Both the position numbers and the translations under genes were made by a program. The notes beneath the pieces are model-generated. The model was not told the origin of the DNA, made no database searches, and saw only the letters and a list, made by a program, of their open reading frames with translations. 64,000 nucleotides of DNA. Source: Orychophragmus violaceus (taxonomy: Eukaryota > Streptophyta > Magnoliopsida > Brassicales > Brassicaceae). The stretch spans positions 47,626,235 to 47,690,234 of the forward strand of contig CM058231.1 of assembly GCA_030180135.1 (NCBI GenBank), read 5' to 3'. Below, in pieces: positions 1 through 11,130 of the stretch (positions are counted from its first letter, which is position 1; each line of letters opens with the position of its first letter).

Positions 1-2712
1 GTCCAGATTTTGAATCATGGCAAGCGTGTGTCTTCTGAGCCCGAGTCAGATACATCTTACGTTGGTAAGTGCTGCTACTGTAAAGAGACTGGGCATTGGA
101 AGAGAGATTGCATTAAATTCATGGAAGATTATGAGGAGTTGAAGTTGATGTATGAGACTACTTCCTCAGGTATTCATGTTATTCCTTCAAGTTCTACCTT
201 ATAGGTATTGGATACTGGTTGTGGCACTGATATTTGTTATAATATGTAGAGCCTAAGCAACAGTAGAACGTTGAAGGAAGGACAAGTGGAACTGCATGTC
301 TGGAAGGAGCTATGGATGCTGCCTCAGCCGTAGGGTTTTCACTTGTAGATGCCTTTGAGGCTTGGTTTTGTATTAAGTAATTGCTACAATGTACCTGCTT
401 TAAGCAGAGTTGTCTTTCATTTTCTTGTAAGAATTTGAATGTTTTTCATTTTGATAAAAGACAAGTTTTGTTCTTTTGATCTCAATGAAATATTGATTGT
501 AGCACCCTATTCAAGGAATATGTTTTATATCTTAAACCAAAGAGTGCCTAAAAGTAACATAAATACCGAATTGGTTTAAATCTGATGAATTAAACCAGAT
601 TTTTCTTGGCGAAAATGTTTTGGTCACATAGAGTAAGTCGGATTCAGAAACCCCATAGTTATGGACTTTTGGGCTCATTTGATCGGATATCTTATGAGAT
701 TTGAATTCTACTTACTGGACCAAAAGACAAAGGGCCCATCTTAGCCGAGCTAAAGAAAGGCCCAAAGGCTTATTAGACCTTGAACATACTCATGTATGTG
801 GCCCGATGAGCAGTAATGCCAGAGAAAATTTCCTGTACTTCATTATATTTACTGATTACTTCAGTGAGTATGACTGTGTTCATTTGATGAGACACGAGTC
901 GGAATTCTTTGAAATGGTCGAAAGAGTTCCAGAATGAGGTATAGAATCTGAGTGACAGAAGTATTGAGACTCTGGATTAGATCACGAGTGAGAATACTTA
1001 AGTCATTGATGGTGTGATCATCTGAATGAGTGTGAAGTCGTTTCACAGCTCATTTCTCCTGAAAACCTTGAGGTGTTTTTGTGAGAAAGAATCAGATCTT
1101 ATTAGAAATGATTAAATATGAGTCACACGAATCTTCCATGATATTCTTTAAGAATAACGCTCTAGAAATATCTAAGTTTACGCTGAAATAGTTCTACCAA
1201 TATCAGTTGAAAGACACCACTTAAATGTGGACTGGAAATGATCCAAATTCGTCTTTACTGAGTATTTGTAGTTGAGCTACTTCGCTGGTTGTCCTAGGGA
1301 AACCAAGGCTTGTTACTTTTACGTCCATTCCGAAAACGAAGTTAGGTTGTTCGGAATTCTGTTTTCTAAGAGGGAAGTTGCTTTCTAAGAAGAACAGTGG
1401 GAGTAAAAGTATAACTCGAAGAAATTCGAGAAATACAGGAGGCTGCTCAACCTGTTGAGGGAGAGCAGCGGATGGATTTACAGATTTCTGTAGAATCTAC
1501 ACCTGTAGAGCCTGAAGTTCGCAGATCTGAATGAATCCGTCACTAATCAGAGAGTGATTTCTCGTGATTAGTTGCCATGATCTGATGATCATTGAAAGTG
1601 ACGAACCTGCGAAATTCACAGAAGCGAAAGTGAGCCCGGACTCCAAAAAATTACACTGTGTGTAAGTTAGCTTCATCGATCCATTCATGGATGGAAGCAA
1701 ACATATCGGAGTTGGAATCTTCGTTCTGTTGAAGTAGTCAAGGTTTTGACTTGAACAGGAACGAAGTGGAACTGTGCGTTTACTAATAGATAAGTGGGAG
1801 CGATGTTGCATTTCTCATAGTGTATGTCGATGACATACAGATTCTCGAAAATAACGTTCCAATGCTGCAGTCGGTAAAGGACTGGCTTGGGAGTTGTTTT
1901 TATGATTGACATGGGTAAAGCCACGTATGTTCTTGGATTTTGGATCTAAAGATAGAGATCCAAAATAGCTGGTAGGACAAAGTCAGGATTCTTATATTGA
2001 CAAAGTCCTACACGTTTTCAGCATTCCAAGAAGGGTTTTATGCCAATGTCACATGGCATTACGTTAAGCAAGAAACAGTGTCCTACGATAACTGCTGAGC
2101 TTGAATGCATGGATGAGATTCCATATGTGTCGGCAATTGGATCTATCATGTATGCCATGACACGTACTTGTTTTGATGTTGCTTTAATGTTAAGCAAGAC
2201 AAGTAAAGACCAGTCAAATCCAGCAAAGAATCACTGGATAGACGTAATGAATATCCTCAAGTATTTGGAAAATACTTAGGATAAGTTCTTGATTTACGGA
2301 GAAAGTGAGGTGCTACAAGTCGGTAGAGTCTGAAAGGCAAGTTTCCAACAGACAAAGATGATTTCCGGTCACAGTCCGGTTATATCTTGTGTCTGTCTGG
2401 CGGTGCAAGGCACTGTTGCTGACTCCATGACTTAAGCTGAACATTTCGCAGCTTGGGAAGCGGCGAAAGAGGTTGTTTGGAAAGAAGAGTTCATCACTGA
2501 ACTTGATGTGATTCCCAGCATAGATGAGACTAGCTGCACATCAGAGGTCCAAACACCTTGAGGGTAGGTATAACCTATTCCCTGAGATAAATGACAGAGG
2601 TGTTAAGTAGATCAGCAAGTTTCAAAATGAGAATGTTGCTAATCTATTAACGAAGCCACTTCTTAGGCCTAAGCACGAGTCGCGGACTGTAGCTGTAGGA
2701 TAAGTGAAATTA
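1..2712 (+). pseudogene. Decayed Copia gag-pol of element Z
   Basis: The open frame from base 1 holds the C-terminal part of Gag with a zinc knuckle of CX2CX4HX4C type (CYCKETGHWKRDC, about bases 82-120). It ends at a TAG at 202-204, where sister copies B and F read Lys and run on to a protease-like DTGCG motif. After about 330 the pol region survives only as fragments in shifting frames: integrase-like text around 590-1090 (with the word HVCGPMS), RT text around 1600-2280 (with ASAIGSIMYAM-like text near 2130) and RNase H text around 2290-2700. Frameshifts, stops and deletions are everywhere, so no pol product is possible. The same pattern of decay in B and F shows that the damage predates their spread. 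Confidence 0.85.
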
Positions 2713-3557
2713 AGATGTAGTCTTAATTTCAGTGGGAGTTTGTAAAGGGCTTTATTTAGTTGTTTTGAAAGGTTAATGTAAACATAATATTTTATGTTTA
2801 TGAAATTTATGATTTCTGGATTATTTTAAATGTGATATAAATAATCGTTCCAAAATGATTCATGTCATTATATATGGGCCATCGAAGTACATGAGTAGAC
2901 TTGATCCTGAAACCCCATGTTTAACGAAATGACATAAATCATAGTGTCCATAGTCGAAGGTTGTTGAAATTGGAACACCAACAACCACTTGAGACTAGAA
3001 TGTGTTGAGACTTATGACCAAGTTTCGAGGGGTCATAGATGCGCGGCATCAAAGTCGACACATAGGTATATGTAGGGGAGCATATGACCGGACATGGCCC
3101 GCTGATGAGAACTCTACAAGATATTAATATCTGTGTCATAAGAGGTTCTCATATACGACTATAGAGTATAGTCCTTAGACCTGAGTTCGCATGCATGTGG
3201 CTGCACATGGAGTGATGCGCTTTGATCATTGTCTAACGCTGTTTCGTAACTGGGAGCTATAAGGACCTTGGTTGGGTGTATTATAAAGTGTGTAGTTCAT
3301 AGTGATGGAACAAGATGGGATTTGTCCCTGCCGTTTAACGGAGGTAATATCTCTAGGCCAATCGGAGACTTGATAGCTGGTAAGAGAGTGGCCACTCCCA
3401 AACGGACTTGCCCAAGTCGTTTGCATTGTCAGTATCAAATCTGTTCCGATAAACACGGTCTGGCTATATAAGGATGACACGCATCTTGCCTTATGCCAGA
3501 TTGAGATATTGAGACAAAAGGATTAGGGAATGTAGGATTCCAGTACAAGTGGGAGAT
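2713..3557 (+). other. 3' non-coding part of element Z with polypurine tract
   Basis: About 850 bases between the end of pol and the 3' LTR with no credible ORF. It is conserved in all the Copia copies here (for example 37880-38756 in C and, inverted, 6298-7152 in A). It contains a perfect inverted repeat, GACTATAGAGTATAGTC, near 3155-3171. It ends in the plus-strand primer GTACAAGTGGGAGAT (3543-3557), which directly abuts the LTR. Confidence 0.75.
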
Positions 3558-4219
3558 TGTTGGGAATGTCCTGAAATCTACCGTACTATCTCTAGAAAGT
3601 ATGATAAGTGTCGAGATTAGACATAAGTCATAAATACTGGGTGATCATGATGACTTGCTAGAGCCCGCTCATGATCTATAAGTTTAGGACTTATTACCAG
3701 TATTGTATGATCCCAAAGGGTCACACACCATAGCTAACGGGAAAGTTAAAATGGAATTAATACAGTAAGATGCAAGGCATTTACTGTATTTGTACAGAGA
3801 ATTGGGCCAGACAAAAGACAGTCTTTTGTCTGATTTGGGCCTTGGGCCCAAAAGCTTAATGAGCCATTAGTTTAATTACTTGGGCCCATATAAGGAAGAG
3901 GAGAGGCGCAGGAAGCCCTAAGGCTTCATGCCTCTGCGATTTTCACACGAGCCGTCCTCTCTCTTTCTCTCTCTCTCTGTTGATTCCGAGCTTGGTCTAG
4001 CAGCCTGATCCAATAGCTTGTAAGCGTGTGGATACCTAAGGAGGAGCCGGTAATCATCAGCTCTTGCAGATCTCGATATTCCATTGATTAATCCGCTGCA
4101 ATCATAAGGTAATGATCCTGATCTGTTTATGATTCAACTGCAAATCATCTAGATCCTAGATGATTATGTGCTAGGATGTAACCTGACAATTACACCATGA
4201 ACACACATAATCCCTCATG
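3558..4219 (+). repeat. 3' LTR of Copia element Z
   Basis: 662 bases that begin TGTTGGGAATGTCCTG directly after the polypurine tract and end CATAATCCCTCA. The sequence aligns along its length with the two LTRs of element C (24220-24875 and 38757-39431). A CT-rich stretch near 3955-3980 and a CATATAAGG word near 3887 lie where the promoter and leader would be expected. Confidence 0.85.
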
Positions 4220-5635
4220 ATGATCATTGAAAAGTGACGAGCATGCGAAATTCAAAGAAGCGATGGTGAGCCCCAAATCCGAAAATTTGCTAGGTATGCA
4301 TGTTAGCTTCACCGATCTATTTATAGATTGAAGCAAAAATCTTGGAGTTGGAATCTATGTTCTGTTTAAACGGTCAAAGGCTTTGACTCGATCAGGAACG
4401 AATAGAAACCGTGCGTTTACAAGTAAACAAGTGGGAGCGTAGTTGCAATTCTCAAAACTGTATGTTTATAACACACTTAATCTCATAAACGACGTTCCGA
4501 CGCTGAAGTCTAGTCAAGGTTTGGGTCGGAAGTCAAATTCAATAATAGACGTGGGAGAAGCCGCGAAAGTTTTTGGAATATGGATCCATTGAGATGGATC
4601 AGAAGAGCTAATTGGATCGTGTCAGAATCCTTATGATTATAAGGTACCGGACAGTTCAAATATGCATGACTCCAAGAACAGCTTCATACCAAAGGTGTTA
4701 TGGCAATAATCTTAGCAAGATGAAGTGTCTCGGACACTGGCTGAGCTAGAATCTATGAGTGTGATTCCTTTTTGCTTTTTGCAATAGAATCCATCATGAA
4801 TGACATATCTTGCGCTCGTCTATATGCAGCTTACGCATATAGCATGACGAGAAGATACCAATATATTCCGGTAAAGTAACTGGACAGTTGTAAGGAATAT
4901 CCCCAAGTGTTTGAGGAACACTAAGGATATGTTCTTGTACAAATGAGGAAGTGACGAATCTGTTATAAGTAGTAAGACAGACAAAGATGATTCCCGGTTC
5001 CCACCTGGTTATGTCTCTTTGTCTGTGTAGCGGCGCTATCTATTGTAAAGTTTTCCAAGAAGTGGACCGCAGAATAGTGCTTATTAAAGAAAAGCGGTGT
5101 GTTTGTTGGAATGGCTCCAAGCAAGAACGCCGCAGCATCTCTCACAACCTAAGCATGAGCTTCATGCTGTTGCTGTAGGTACTAGATATCTGAAGACGTG
5201 GTCTAGATTCTAGTGGGAGTTATGTTAGTTATGATGTTCAGATAGACATGATGTAGTCATGTTTGTGATAAACTGACATCAGTATTATTTGATTATTGGA
5301 TAATTAGGTAATGGTCCCAAAGTGCTTTATGGTCATCATATAGGTCATCAAGTTGAGGACTTGATCATGAAACCCTATAAGTAAAAGATGACATAAATTA
5401 TGATTGTCCCTAGTCAAGATTGTCAAAGTGGGACACTGACAACCGCGAGAGACTAGCTTGTGAGGTGACTGTTGACTAAGTTTCATGGAGTCAATGATAT
5501 GAGTATCACAGTCAGTCACATAGATATATGTTGGTGAACATATGATCGGACATTACCCGCTAATGAGAACTCTACAAGATAGTTATATCTGTGTCATGAG
5601 AGTTTCTCATTACGACTATAGAGTATAGTCCTTAG
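4220..5635 (+). pseudogene. Copia element E, internal part 1: decayed RT and RNase H plus 3' non-coding DNA
   Basis: Starts in the middle of an RT-like region (compare 1577 onward in Z) and runs through RT and RNase H remnants to about 5200. A 3' non-coding stretch follows and ends with the palindrome GACTATAGAGTATAGTC (5614-5630) and CTTAG (5631-5635), where element A enters. No frame is open for long, so this is an old copy. The sequence resumes at 13436. The part upstream of base 4220 was displaced to the left, out of the window, by insertion of Z. Confidence 0.75.
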
Positions 5636-6297
5636 TGTAGGAATTGTTTAGTTGATCCTGATTCAATTCACAGATTCATATCAACCTAAACATACAGATC
5701 TAGGTTCTCTTGAATAGAAACATTAGATGATCTCACCTTTTACCTGTTTGTTGCAGCGGAAGGAATAGAACAGGTCAGAGATCAGAGAGATACACCGAGG
5801 GATGAATCCTCCAAAGGCTCACACACGCGATCACAGAAAACGGCTGCTAGACCGAGCTGGTGGGAGGCGCATGGAGAGAGGAGAATCGGCGCAGGGGCTA
5901 GGGTTAGGAGAAAGAGATTTGGCTTTTAGTTTATTAAAAGCCTTCTCTTTCCCTTTTGGGCTTATGGGCCCAAAACACCAATCTGATTAAATCCCATTTA
6001 ATCAGACCCATTAATCTTTCTCTCTTAGTACGACAAATGCCTGGCACTTTTGTCGTACTTCTGCTAAGCCGTTCCAACACATTTTCCTGTTAGCTTAGGC
6101 GTGTGACCCATATGGGATCATATAATAAAGGCAATAAGTCCAAGACTTATAGATCATGAGCGGACTCTAGCAAGCCATCATGACCCCCAGTATTATATGA
6201 CTTATGTCTGATCATTGACATACTCTTACTTTCTAGAGACAGTACCGAGATTACTGGACACAATTCCAACAATTGATTACTGGACACAATTCCAACA
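5636..6297 (-). repeat. 3' LTR of element A
   Basis: On the plus strand it begins TGTAGGAATTG and ends CAATTCCAACA, so in element orientation it is TGTTGG...CCTACA. Its outer U3 end (plus-strand right edge) carries a 26-bp direct duplication of the terminus: ACTGGACACAATTCCAACA occurs twice between 6253 and 6297. The same duplication is present in the other LTR. Confidence 0.9.
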
Positions 6298-7152
6298 ATC
6301 TCCCACTTGTACTGGAATCTCTCTGTATTCATAATCCTTTTGTCACAATATCTCGATTAGTCATAAGGCAAGATTAGTGTCATCCTTATAAAGCCTAATC
6401 TTGTTCATCGGACTCTGATTTGATACTGACAATCCAAACGACTCGGGAAAGTCCGTTTGAGCATGGCCATGCGTTTTCCAGTATTCAAATCTCCGATTGG
6501 CCTAGAGATATTCACTCCATTTATATTGGAGGGACAAATCCCATCTTGTTCCATCACTGTAAACTACTCATTTCATGATGTACCCAAACAAGGTCCTTAT
6601 AGCTATCGCAGAACGATAGCGTTAGACAATGATCAAAGTACACCAGTCCATGTGCAGTCACATGCATGTGAACTCAGGTCTAAGGACTATACTCTATAGT
6701 CGTAGTAAGAATCTCTTATGACACAGATATAAATATCCTGAAGAGTTCTTATAAGCGGGTCTTGTCCGGTCGTATGTTCCCAACATACACCTATGTACTG
6801 ACTTTGATGCCGCGCATCTATGACACATTGAGACTTTGTCATAAGTCACGTACCAATCCAATCTCACACGGTTGTTGGTGTTCCAATTTCAACAACCTTC
6901 GACTAGGGACAGGATGATATAAAACATCTATCAAATATAGGGTCTCATGATCAAGCTAAATGACTTTGATAACTCAAGATCAAGTCATTTACTTCGATGA
7001 CCTATAAAATGGTTTATATCACTTTGGAACGATTATTTCATCACAGTTAAAATAATCTTGAAATAACAATTTCATTAAACATAAAATAATGTTTTACAAG
7101 AACATATCAAATAACTAAAATAAAGCTCACAAAACTCCCACTCAAATTTAGA
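6298..7152 (-). other. Polypurine tract and 3' non-coding region of element A
   Basis: The complement of 6298-6312 reads GTACAAGTGGGAGAT, the plus-strand primer next to the LTR. The following approximately 840 bases up to the gag-pol stop hold no supported gene and align with the same region of B, C, F and Z, including the palindrome at about 6685-6702. Confidence 0.75.
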
Positions 7153-10100
7153 TTACATTTCAATGTTTCTAATGCCTACAGCTTCAGTCAGGAACTCGAG
7201 CTTAGGCCTTGGGAGTGGCTTTGTCAACGGATCAGCGACATTATCATCTGTCGGGACTCGGCTGATCTTGACTTCCTTTCTATTAATGATGTCACGTATC
7301 AAGTGAAATCTTCTTAGAACATGCTTGGATTTCTGGTGTGATCTTGGTTCCTTTGCCTGAGCTATAGCACCATTGTTATCACAAAACAGTGCCAGAGGCT
7401 CAGCCGCATCTGGTATCACACCTAGTTCAATAATGAACTTTCGTATCCAAACAGCTTCCTTCGCAGCTTCTGAGGCGGCGATATATTCAGCTTCTGTAGT
7501 GGAATCTGCAACGGTGTCTTGCTTGGAGCTTCTCCAACTGATTGCACCGCCATTCAGACAAAAGATATAACCGGACTGTGACCGGAAATCATCTTGGTCT
7601 GTCTGGAAACTTGCGTCCGTGAATCCACTGACTTTAAGCACATCACTTCCACCGTACACTAAGAACTTATCCTTAGTATGTCTTAGATACTTCAAGGTAT
7701 TCTTTACGGCAATCCAATGGTTTTCACCTGGATTTGACTGGTATCTACTCGTCATGCTTAATGCATAAGCAACATCAGGACGAGTACAGATCATGGCATA
7801 CATGACAGATCCTATTGCAGATGCATAAGGAATATTCTTCATGCGCTCAAGCTCAGCAGCCGTCGTAGGGCTCTGCTTCTTGCTTAGCGTTGTGCCATGT
7901 ACCATTGGCGTGAAGCCCTTCTTGGAATCCTTCATGCTGAATCTTTGTAGGACTTTGTCAATGTATGAATCTTGACACAAGCCTATCAGCCTCTTAGGTC
8001 TATCCCGATAGATCCTAATTCCAAGAACGTATGCGGCTTCACCCATGTCTTTCATGGAAAAACAACTTCCAAGCCAATCTTTTACGGACTTTAGCATTGG
8101 AACGTCGTTTCCGAGAAGCAGTATGTCATCGACATACAGAATAAGAAATACAATCTTGCTCCCACTAGATTTCTTATACACGCATTGTTCTTCTTCGTTT
8201 CTAATGAAGTCAAATTGCTTGATCGCTTCATCAAAACGAAGATTCCAGCTCCTCGATGCTTGCTTCAATCCATAAATGGATTTATGAAGCTTGCATACTT
8301 TCCCAGCATTCTTTGGATCTATGTAACCGTCAGGTTGCGTCATATACACATCCTCTTCCAGAATACCATTCAGGAAGGCGGTTTTCACGTCCATCTGCCA
8401 AATTTCATAATCATGAAAAGCTGCAGTTGCTAGTAGAATCCGAATAGATTTCATCATAGCCACTGGTGAATAGGTTTCATCGTAATCCACACCGTGAACT
8501 TGTCTGAAACCTTTTGCCACCAACCTGGCTTTGTAAATCTGGACATTTCCATCCACGTCAATCTTCTTCTTGAAGATCCATTTGCACTCGATGGCTTTTA
8601 CACCAACGGGTAAGTCAACCAACGAAAACACTTGGTTGACCGACATGGAGTCCATTTCGGAATCAGTGGCCTTGCGCCACTTAGAGGAATCTGGGCCCAT
8701 CATGGCTTGATTGAAGTTCGATGGTTCATCACCATCAATGATCAAAAGATCATGACAGTCAGTCACGAGGAATCCTTGATATCTCTCGGGTTCGTGACGG
8801 ATCCTCCCGGATCTTCGAACTTCAGGTACTACAGGTTCAGGCTCTACAATTTCTTGTAGGTCCTCCTGCTGCTCTTCCTCATTAGGTTGAGCAGTATCCT
8901 GTTCATCTTGAATTTCTTCAAGCAGTACCTTACTCCCACTGTCTTTCTTAGAGAGAAACTCCCTCTCAAGAAAGTTACAATCCCGGGCAACAAAGATCTT
9001 GTTCTCGGAACGTAGATAGAAGTAATAAGCCTTGGTTTCCTTCGGATAACCAATGAAGTAGCATTTATCAGATTTTGGTGTAAGCTTGTCTGAGATCAAT
9101 CTCTTGACGTAGGCTTCACAACCCCAAATTCTGAGATAAGATAGCACTGGTGCTTTTCCAGTCCATAATTCATATGGTGTCTTTGCTACTGCTTTTGATG
9201 GCGCTCTATTTAGAGTGAACACTGCTGTTAGCAGAGCATATCCCCAAAGGGATATTGGAAGGTCTGTGTGACTCATCATAGATCGAACCATATCCAATAA
9301 GGTCCGATTTCTCCTCTCAGACACACCATTCCATTGAGGTGTTCCAGGAGGAGTGAGTTGGGATACGATCCCACACTCTCTCAGATGATCACTGAATTCC
9401 TGGCTTAAGTATTCTCCTCCTCGGTCGGACCGAAGAGCCTTAATGCTTTTGCCAAGTTGGTTCTGTACTTCATTTTGGAATTCTCTGAACTTCTCAAAAG
9501 ATTCAGACTTATGTTTCATCAAATAAACATATCCATACCTACTGAAATCATCAGTGAAGGTAATGAAGTACTGATAGTTTCCTCTTGCATTTGTGGACAT
9601 TGGGCCACACACATCAGTGTGTATCAGGCCCAATAAGTCACTGGCCCTCTCGTTAGGTTTATTAAAGGGGGCCCGTGTCATTTTGCCCATCATGCATGAT
9701 TCGCATTTCTCACATGACTCAAAGTCAAATGAGCCAAGAAGTCCATTTGAATGGAGCCTCTTGATGCGTTTCTCGCTGATGTGCCCTAAACGACAATGCC
9801 ATAGAAACGTTCGGTTTTCCTCATTAGGTTTAAACCGTTTTGTATTAATGTTATATATTGGCGCGGATTGATCGAGTATGTAAAGCCCATTCGAAAGAGG
9901 GGCAGAACCATAGAACAAATTGTTGCGATTGAAGGAACATAATTTATTCTTAACTGAAAAATCATAACCTTCCAAATCCAACAAAGAAATTGAAATAATA
10001 TTTCTGCTTATAGCAGGTACAAAATAACAATTATTCAGTTCTAAAATCAATCCCGAAGGTAAAGACAACAAGTAAGTGCCTACAACTAGTGCTGGAACTT

Positions 10101-11130
10101 TCGCTCCATTCCCAACTCGTAGCTCCACTTGTCCTTGCTTCAGCCTTCTACTGTTGCTGAGTGCCTGCATATTAGTACAAATATGAGCCCCACAACCAGT
10201 ATCCATAACCCATGAGGTATTATCAGAAGTAGTTGTATTAACTTCTATAACAAAAATACCTGTTGAAGAAGTCTCAAAAGTCTTCTTCTTCAATTCCTTT
10301 AGACCTTCCTGGAATTTCTTACATTCTCTCCTCCAATGCCCTGGTTCTTTACAGAACCTGCATATGTCAGTTGGCCCAGCCTTGGACTTGGGCTTGGGCT
10401 TTGGCGTGTCCTTGTCCGCGACTTGGACAGCCTTGGCCTTTCCCTTATCCTTAGCAGAGGATTTCTTAAACCCCTTGCCCTTCTGCACCATAAGCACATT
10501 GGGGTCCTTGGCGGTTTTCCTCAAATTGGGCTCCGCAGTCTTGAGCATTCCGTGAAGCTCAGGCAATGTCTTACTCAAGCCATGCATGTTAAAGTTCAGA
10601 ATGAACTGATCATAGCTTGCAGGTAATGACTGCAGAATGATGTCGCAGGCAAGTTCCTGGCTGATTGGGCAGTCGAGTTTCTGAAGATGATCGAGATAAC
10701 CCATCATCTTCAAGACATGAGGACTCACTGCCGCATTCGCAGCCAACTTGCAGTCCAAGAGGTTCTTAACTGTTTGAAACCTCTCAGTCCTAGCCTGCTC
10801 CTGAAAAAGCGATTTCAGGCTTGCCATTATCTCGATGGGTGACAATACATTCTCGAACTGTTTTTGCAGCTCAGGAGTCATTGTCACCAACATCAGGCAA
10901 TAAGCATCATTTTCATCTGACGAATGCTTTTCCCAAGCATTATGCAGAGTCCTGGCGGCATTGGCAGGAGGCCTCTCGGGGAGAGGATCACGAAGGACAT
11001 AATCCTTCTTCTCCTGCTTGAGGACTAGCCTCAAGTTCCTTGACCACGTCAGGAAGTTCGTTCCAGTCAGCTTCTCCTTCTCGAGAACAGACCGGATCGA
11101 GAATGTGTTTTGTGTGCTTGTAGTAGTCAT
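7153..11130 (-). CDS. Intact Copia gag-pol polyprotein (1325 aa) of element A
   Basis: One uninterrupted frame from an ATG at 11130 to a stop at 7153, the usual size for plant Copia polyproteins. Domains in order (approximate residues): a UBN2-like Gag domain (1-220); a zinc knuckle CRFCKEPGHWRREC (257-270), CX2CX4HX4C; an aspartic protease with VMDTGCGAHI (about 310); an integrase zinc site with HCRLGH and CESCMMG (about 445-485); the integrase core with TDVCGPMS, RSDRGGEY and an NGVSERRNR motif (about 510-640); reverse transcriptase with KARLVAKGF, MDVKTAFLNG and the catalytic YVDDILLLG (about 860-1050); and RNase H with TDASFQTD, STTEAEYIA and the end DNNGAIAQAK (about 1185-1300). It would provide capsid, protease, integrase and reverse transcriptase. 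No stop or frameshift is visible. The lineage within Copia is not resolved by eye. Confidence 0.96.
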   Translation of the reverse strand: MTTTSTQNTFSIRSVLEKEKLTGTNFLTWSRNLRLVLKQEKKDYVLRDPLPERPPANAARTLHNAWEKHSSDENDAYCLMLVTMTPELQKQFENVLSPIEIMASLKSLFQEQARTERFQTVKNLLDCKLAANAAVSPHVLKMMGYLDHLQKLDCPISQELACDIILQSLPASYDQFILNFNMHGLSKTLPELHGMLKTAEPNLRKTAKDPNVLMVQKGKGFKKSSAKDKGKAKAVQVADKDTPKPKPKSKAGPTDICRFCKEPGHWRRECKKFQEGLKELKKKTFETSSTGIFVIEVNTTTSDNTSWVMDTGCGAHICTNMQALSNSRRLKQGQVELRVGNGAKVPALVVGTYLLSLPSGLILELNNCYFVPAISRNIISISLLDLEGYDFSVKNKLCSFNRNNLFYGSAPLSNGLYILDQSAPIYNINTKRFKPNEENRTFLWHCRLGHISEKRIKRLHSNGLLGSFDFESCEKCESCMMGKMTRAPFNKPNERASDLLGLIHTDVCGPMSTNARGNYQYFITFTDDFSRYGYVYLMKHKSESFEKFREFQNEVQNQLGKSIKALRSDRGGEYLSQEFSDHLRECGIVSQLTPPGTPQWNGVSERRNRTLLDMVRSMMSHTDLPISLWGYALLTAVFTLNRAPSKAVAKTPYELWTGKAPVLSYLRIWGCEAYVKRLISDKLTPKSDKCYFIGYPKETKAYYFYLRSENKIFVARDCNFLEREFLSKKDSGSKVLLEEIQDEQDTAQPNEEEQQEDLQEIVEPEPVVPEVRRSGRIRHEPERYQGFLVTDCHDLLIIDGDEPSNFNQAMMGPDSSKWRKATDSEMDSMSVNQVFSLVDLPVGVKAIECKWIFKKKIDVDGNVQIYKARLVAKGFRQVHGVDYDETYSPVAMMKSIRILLATAAFHDYEIWQMDVKTAFLNGILEEDVYMTQPDGYIDPKNAGKVCKLHKSIYGLKQASRSWNLRFDEAIKQFDFIRNEEEQCVYKKSSGSKIVFLILYVDDILLLGNDVPMLKSVKDWLGSCFSMKDMGEAAYVLGIRIYRDRPKRLIGLCQDSYIDKVLQRFSMKDSKKGFTPMVHGTTLSKKQSPTTAAELERMKNIPYASAIGSVMYAMICTRPDVAYALSMTSRYQSNPGENHWIAVKNTLKYLRHTKDKFLVYGGSDVLKVSGFTDASFQTDQDDFRSQSGYIFCLNGGAISWRSSKQDTVADSTTEAEYIAASEAAKEAVWIRKFIIELGVIPDAAEPLALFCDNNGAIAQAKEPRSHQKSKHVLRRFHLIRDIINRKEVKISRVPTDDNVADPLTKPLPRPKLEFLTEAVGIRNIEM

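Larger units (their letters stand above)
1..4219 (+). mobile_element. Copia element Z, 3' part (5' end lies outside the window)
   Basis: Ty1/Copia LTR retrotransposon on the plus strand. The order is the end of gag with a zinc knuckle, remnants of protease, integrase, reverse transcriptase and RNase H, a long 3' non-coding stretch, a polypurine tract and a 3' LTR. The internal part is closely related, with shared lesions, to elements B and F further right. Its LTR instead begins TGTTGGGAATGTCC, as in element C. At its right end it abuts a second copy of Copia RT sequence (element E), so Z most likely inserted into E. The target duplication cannot be checked because the left end is not in the window. 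Confidence 0.85.
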
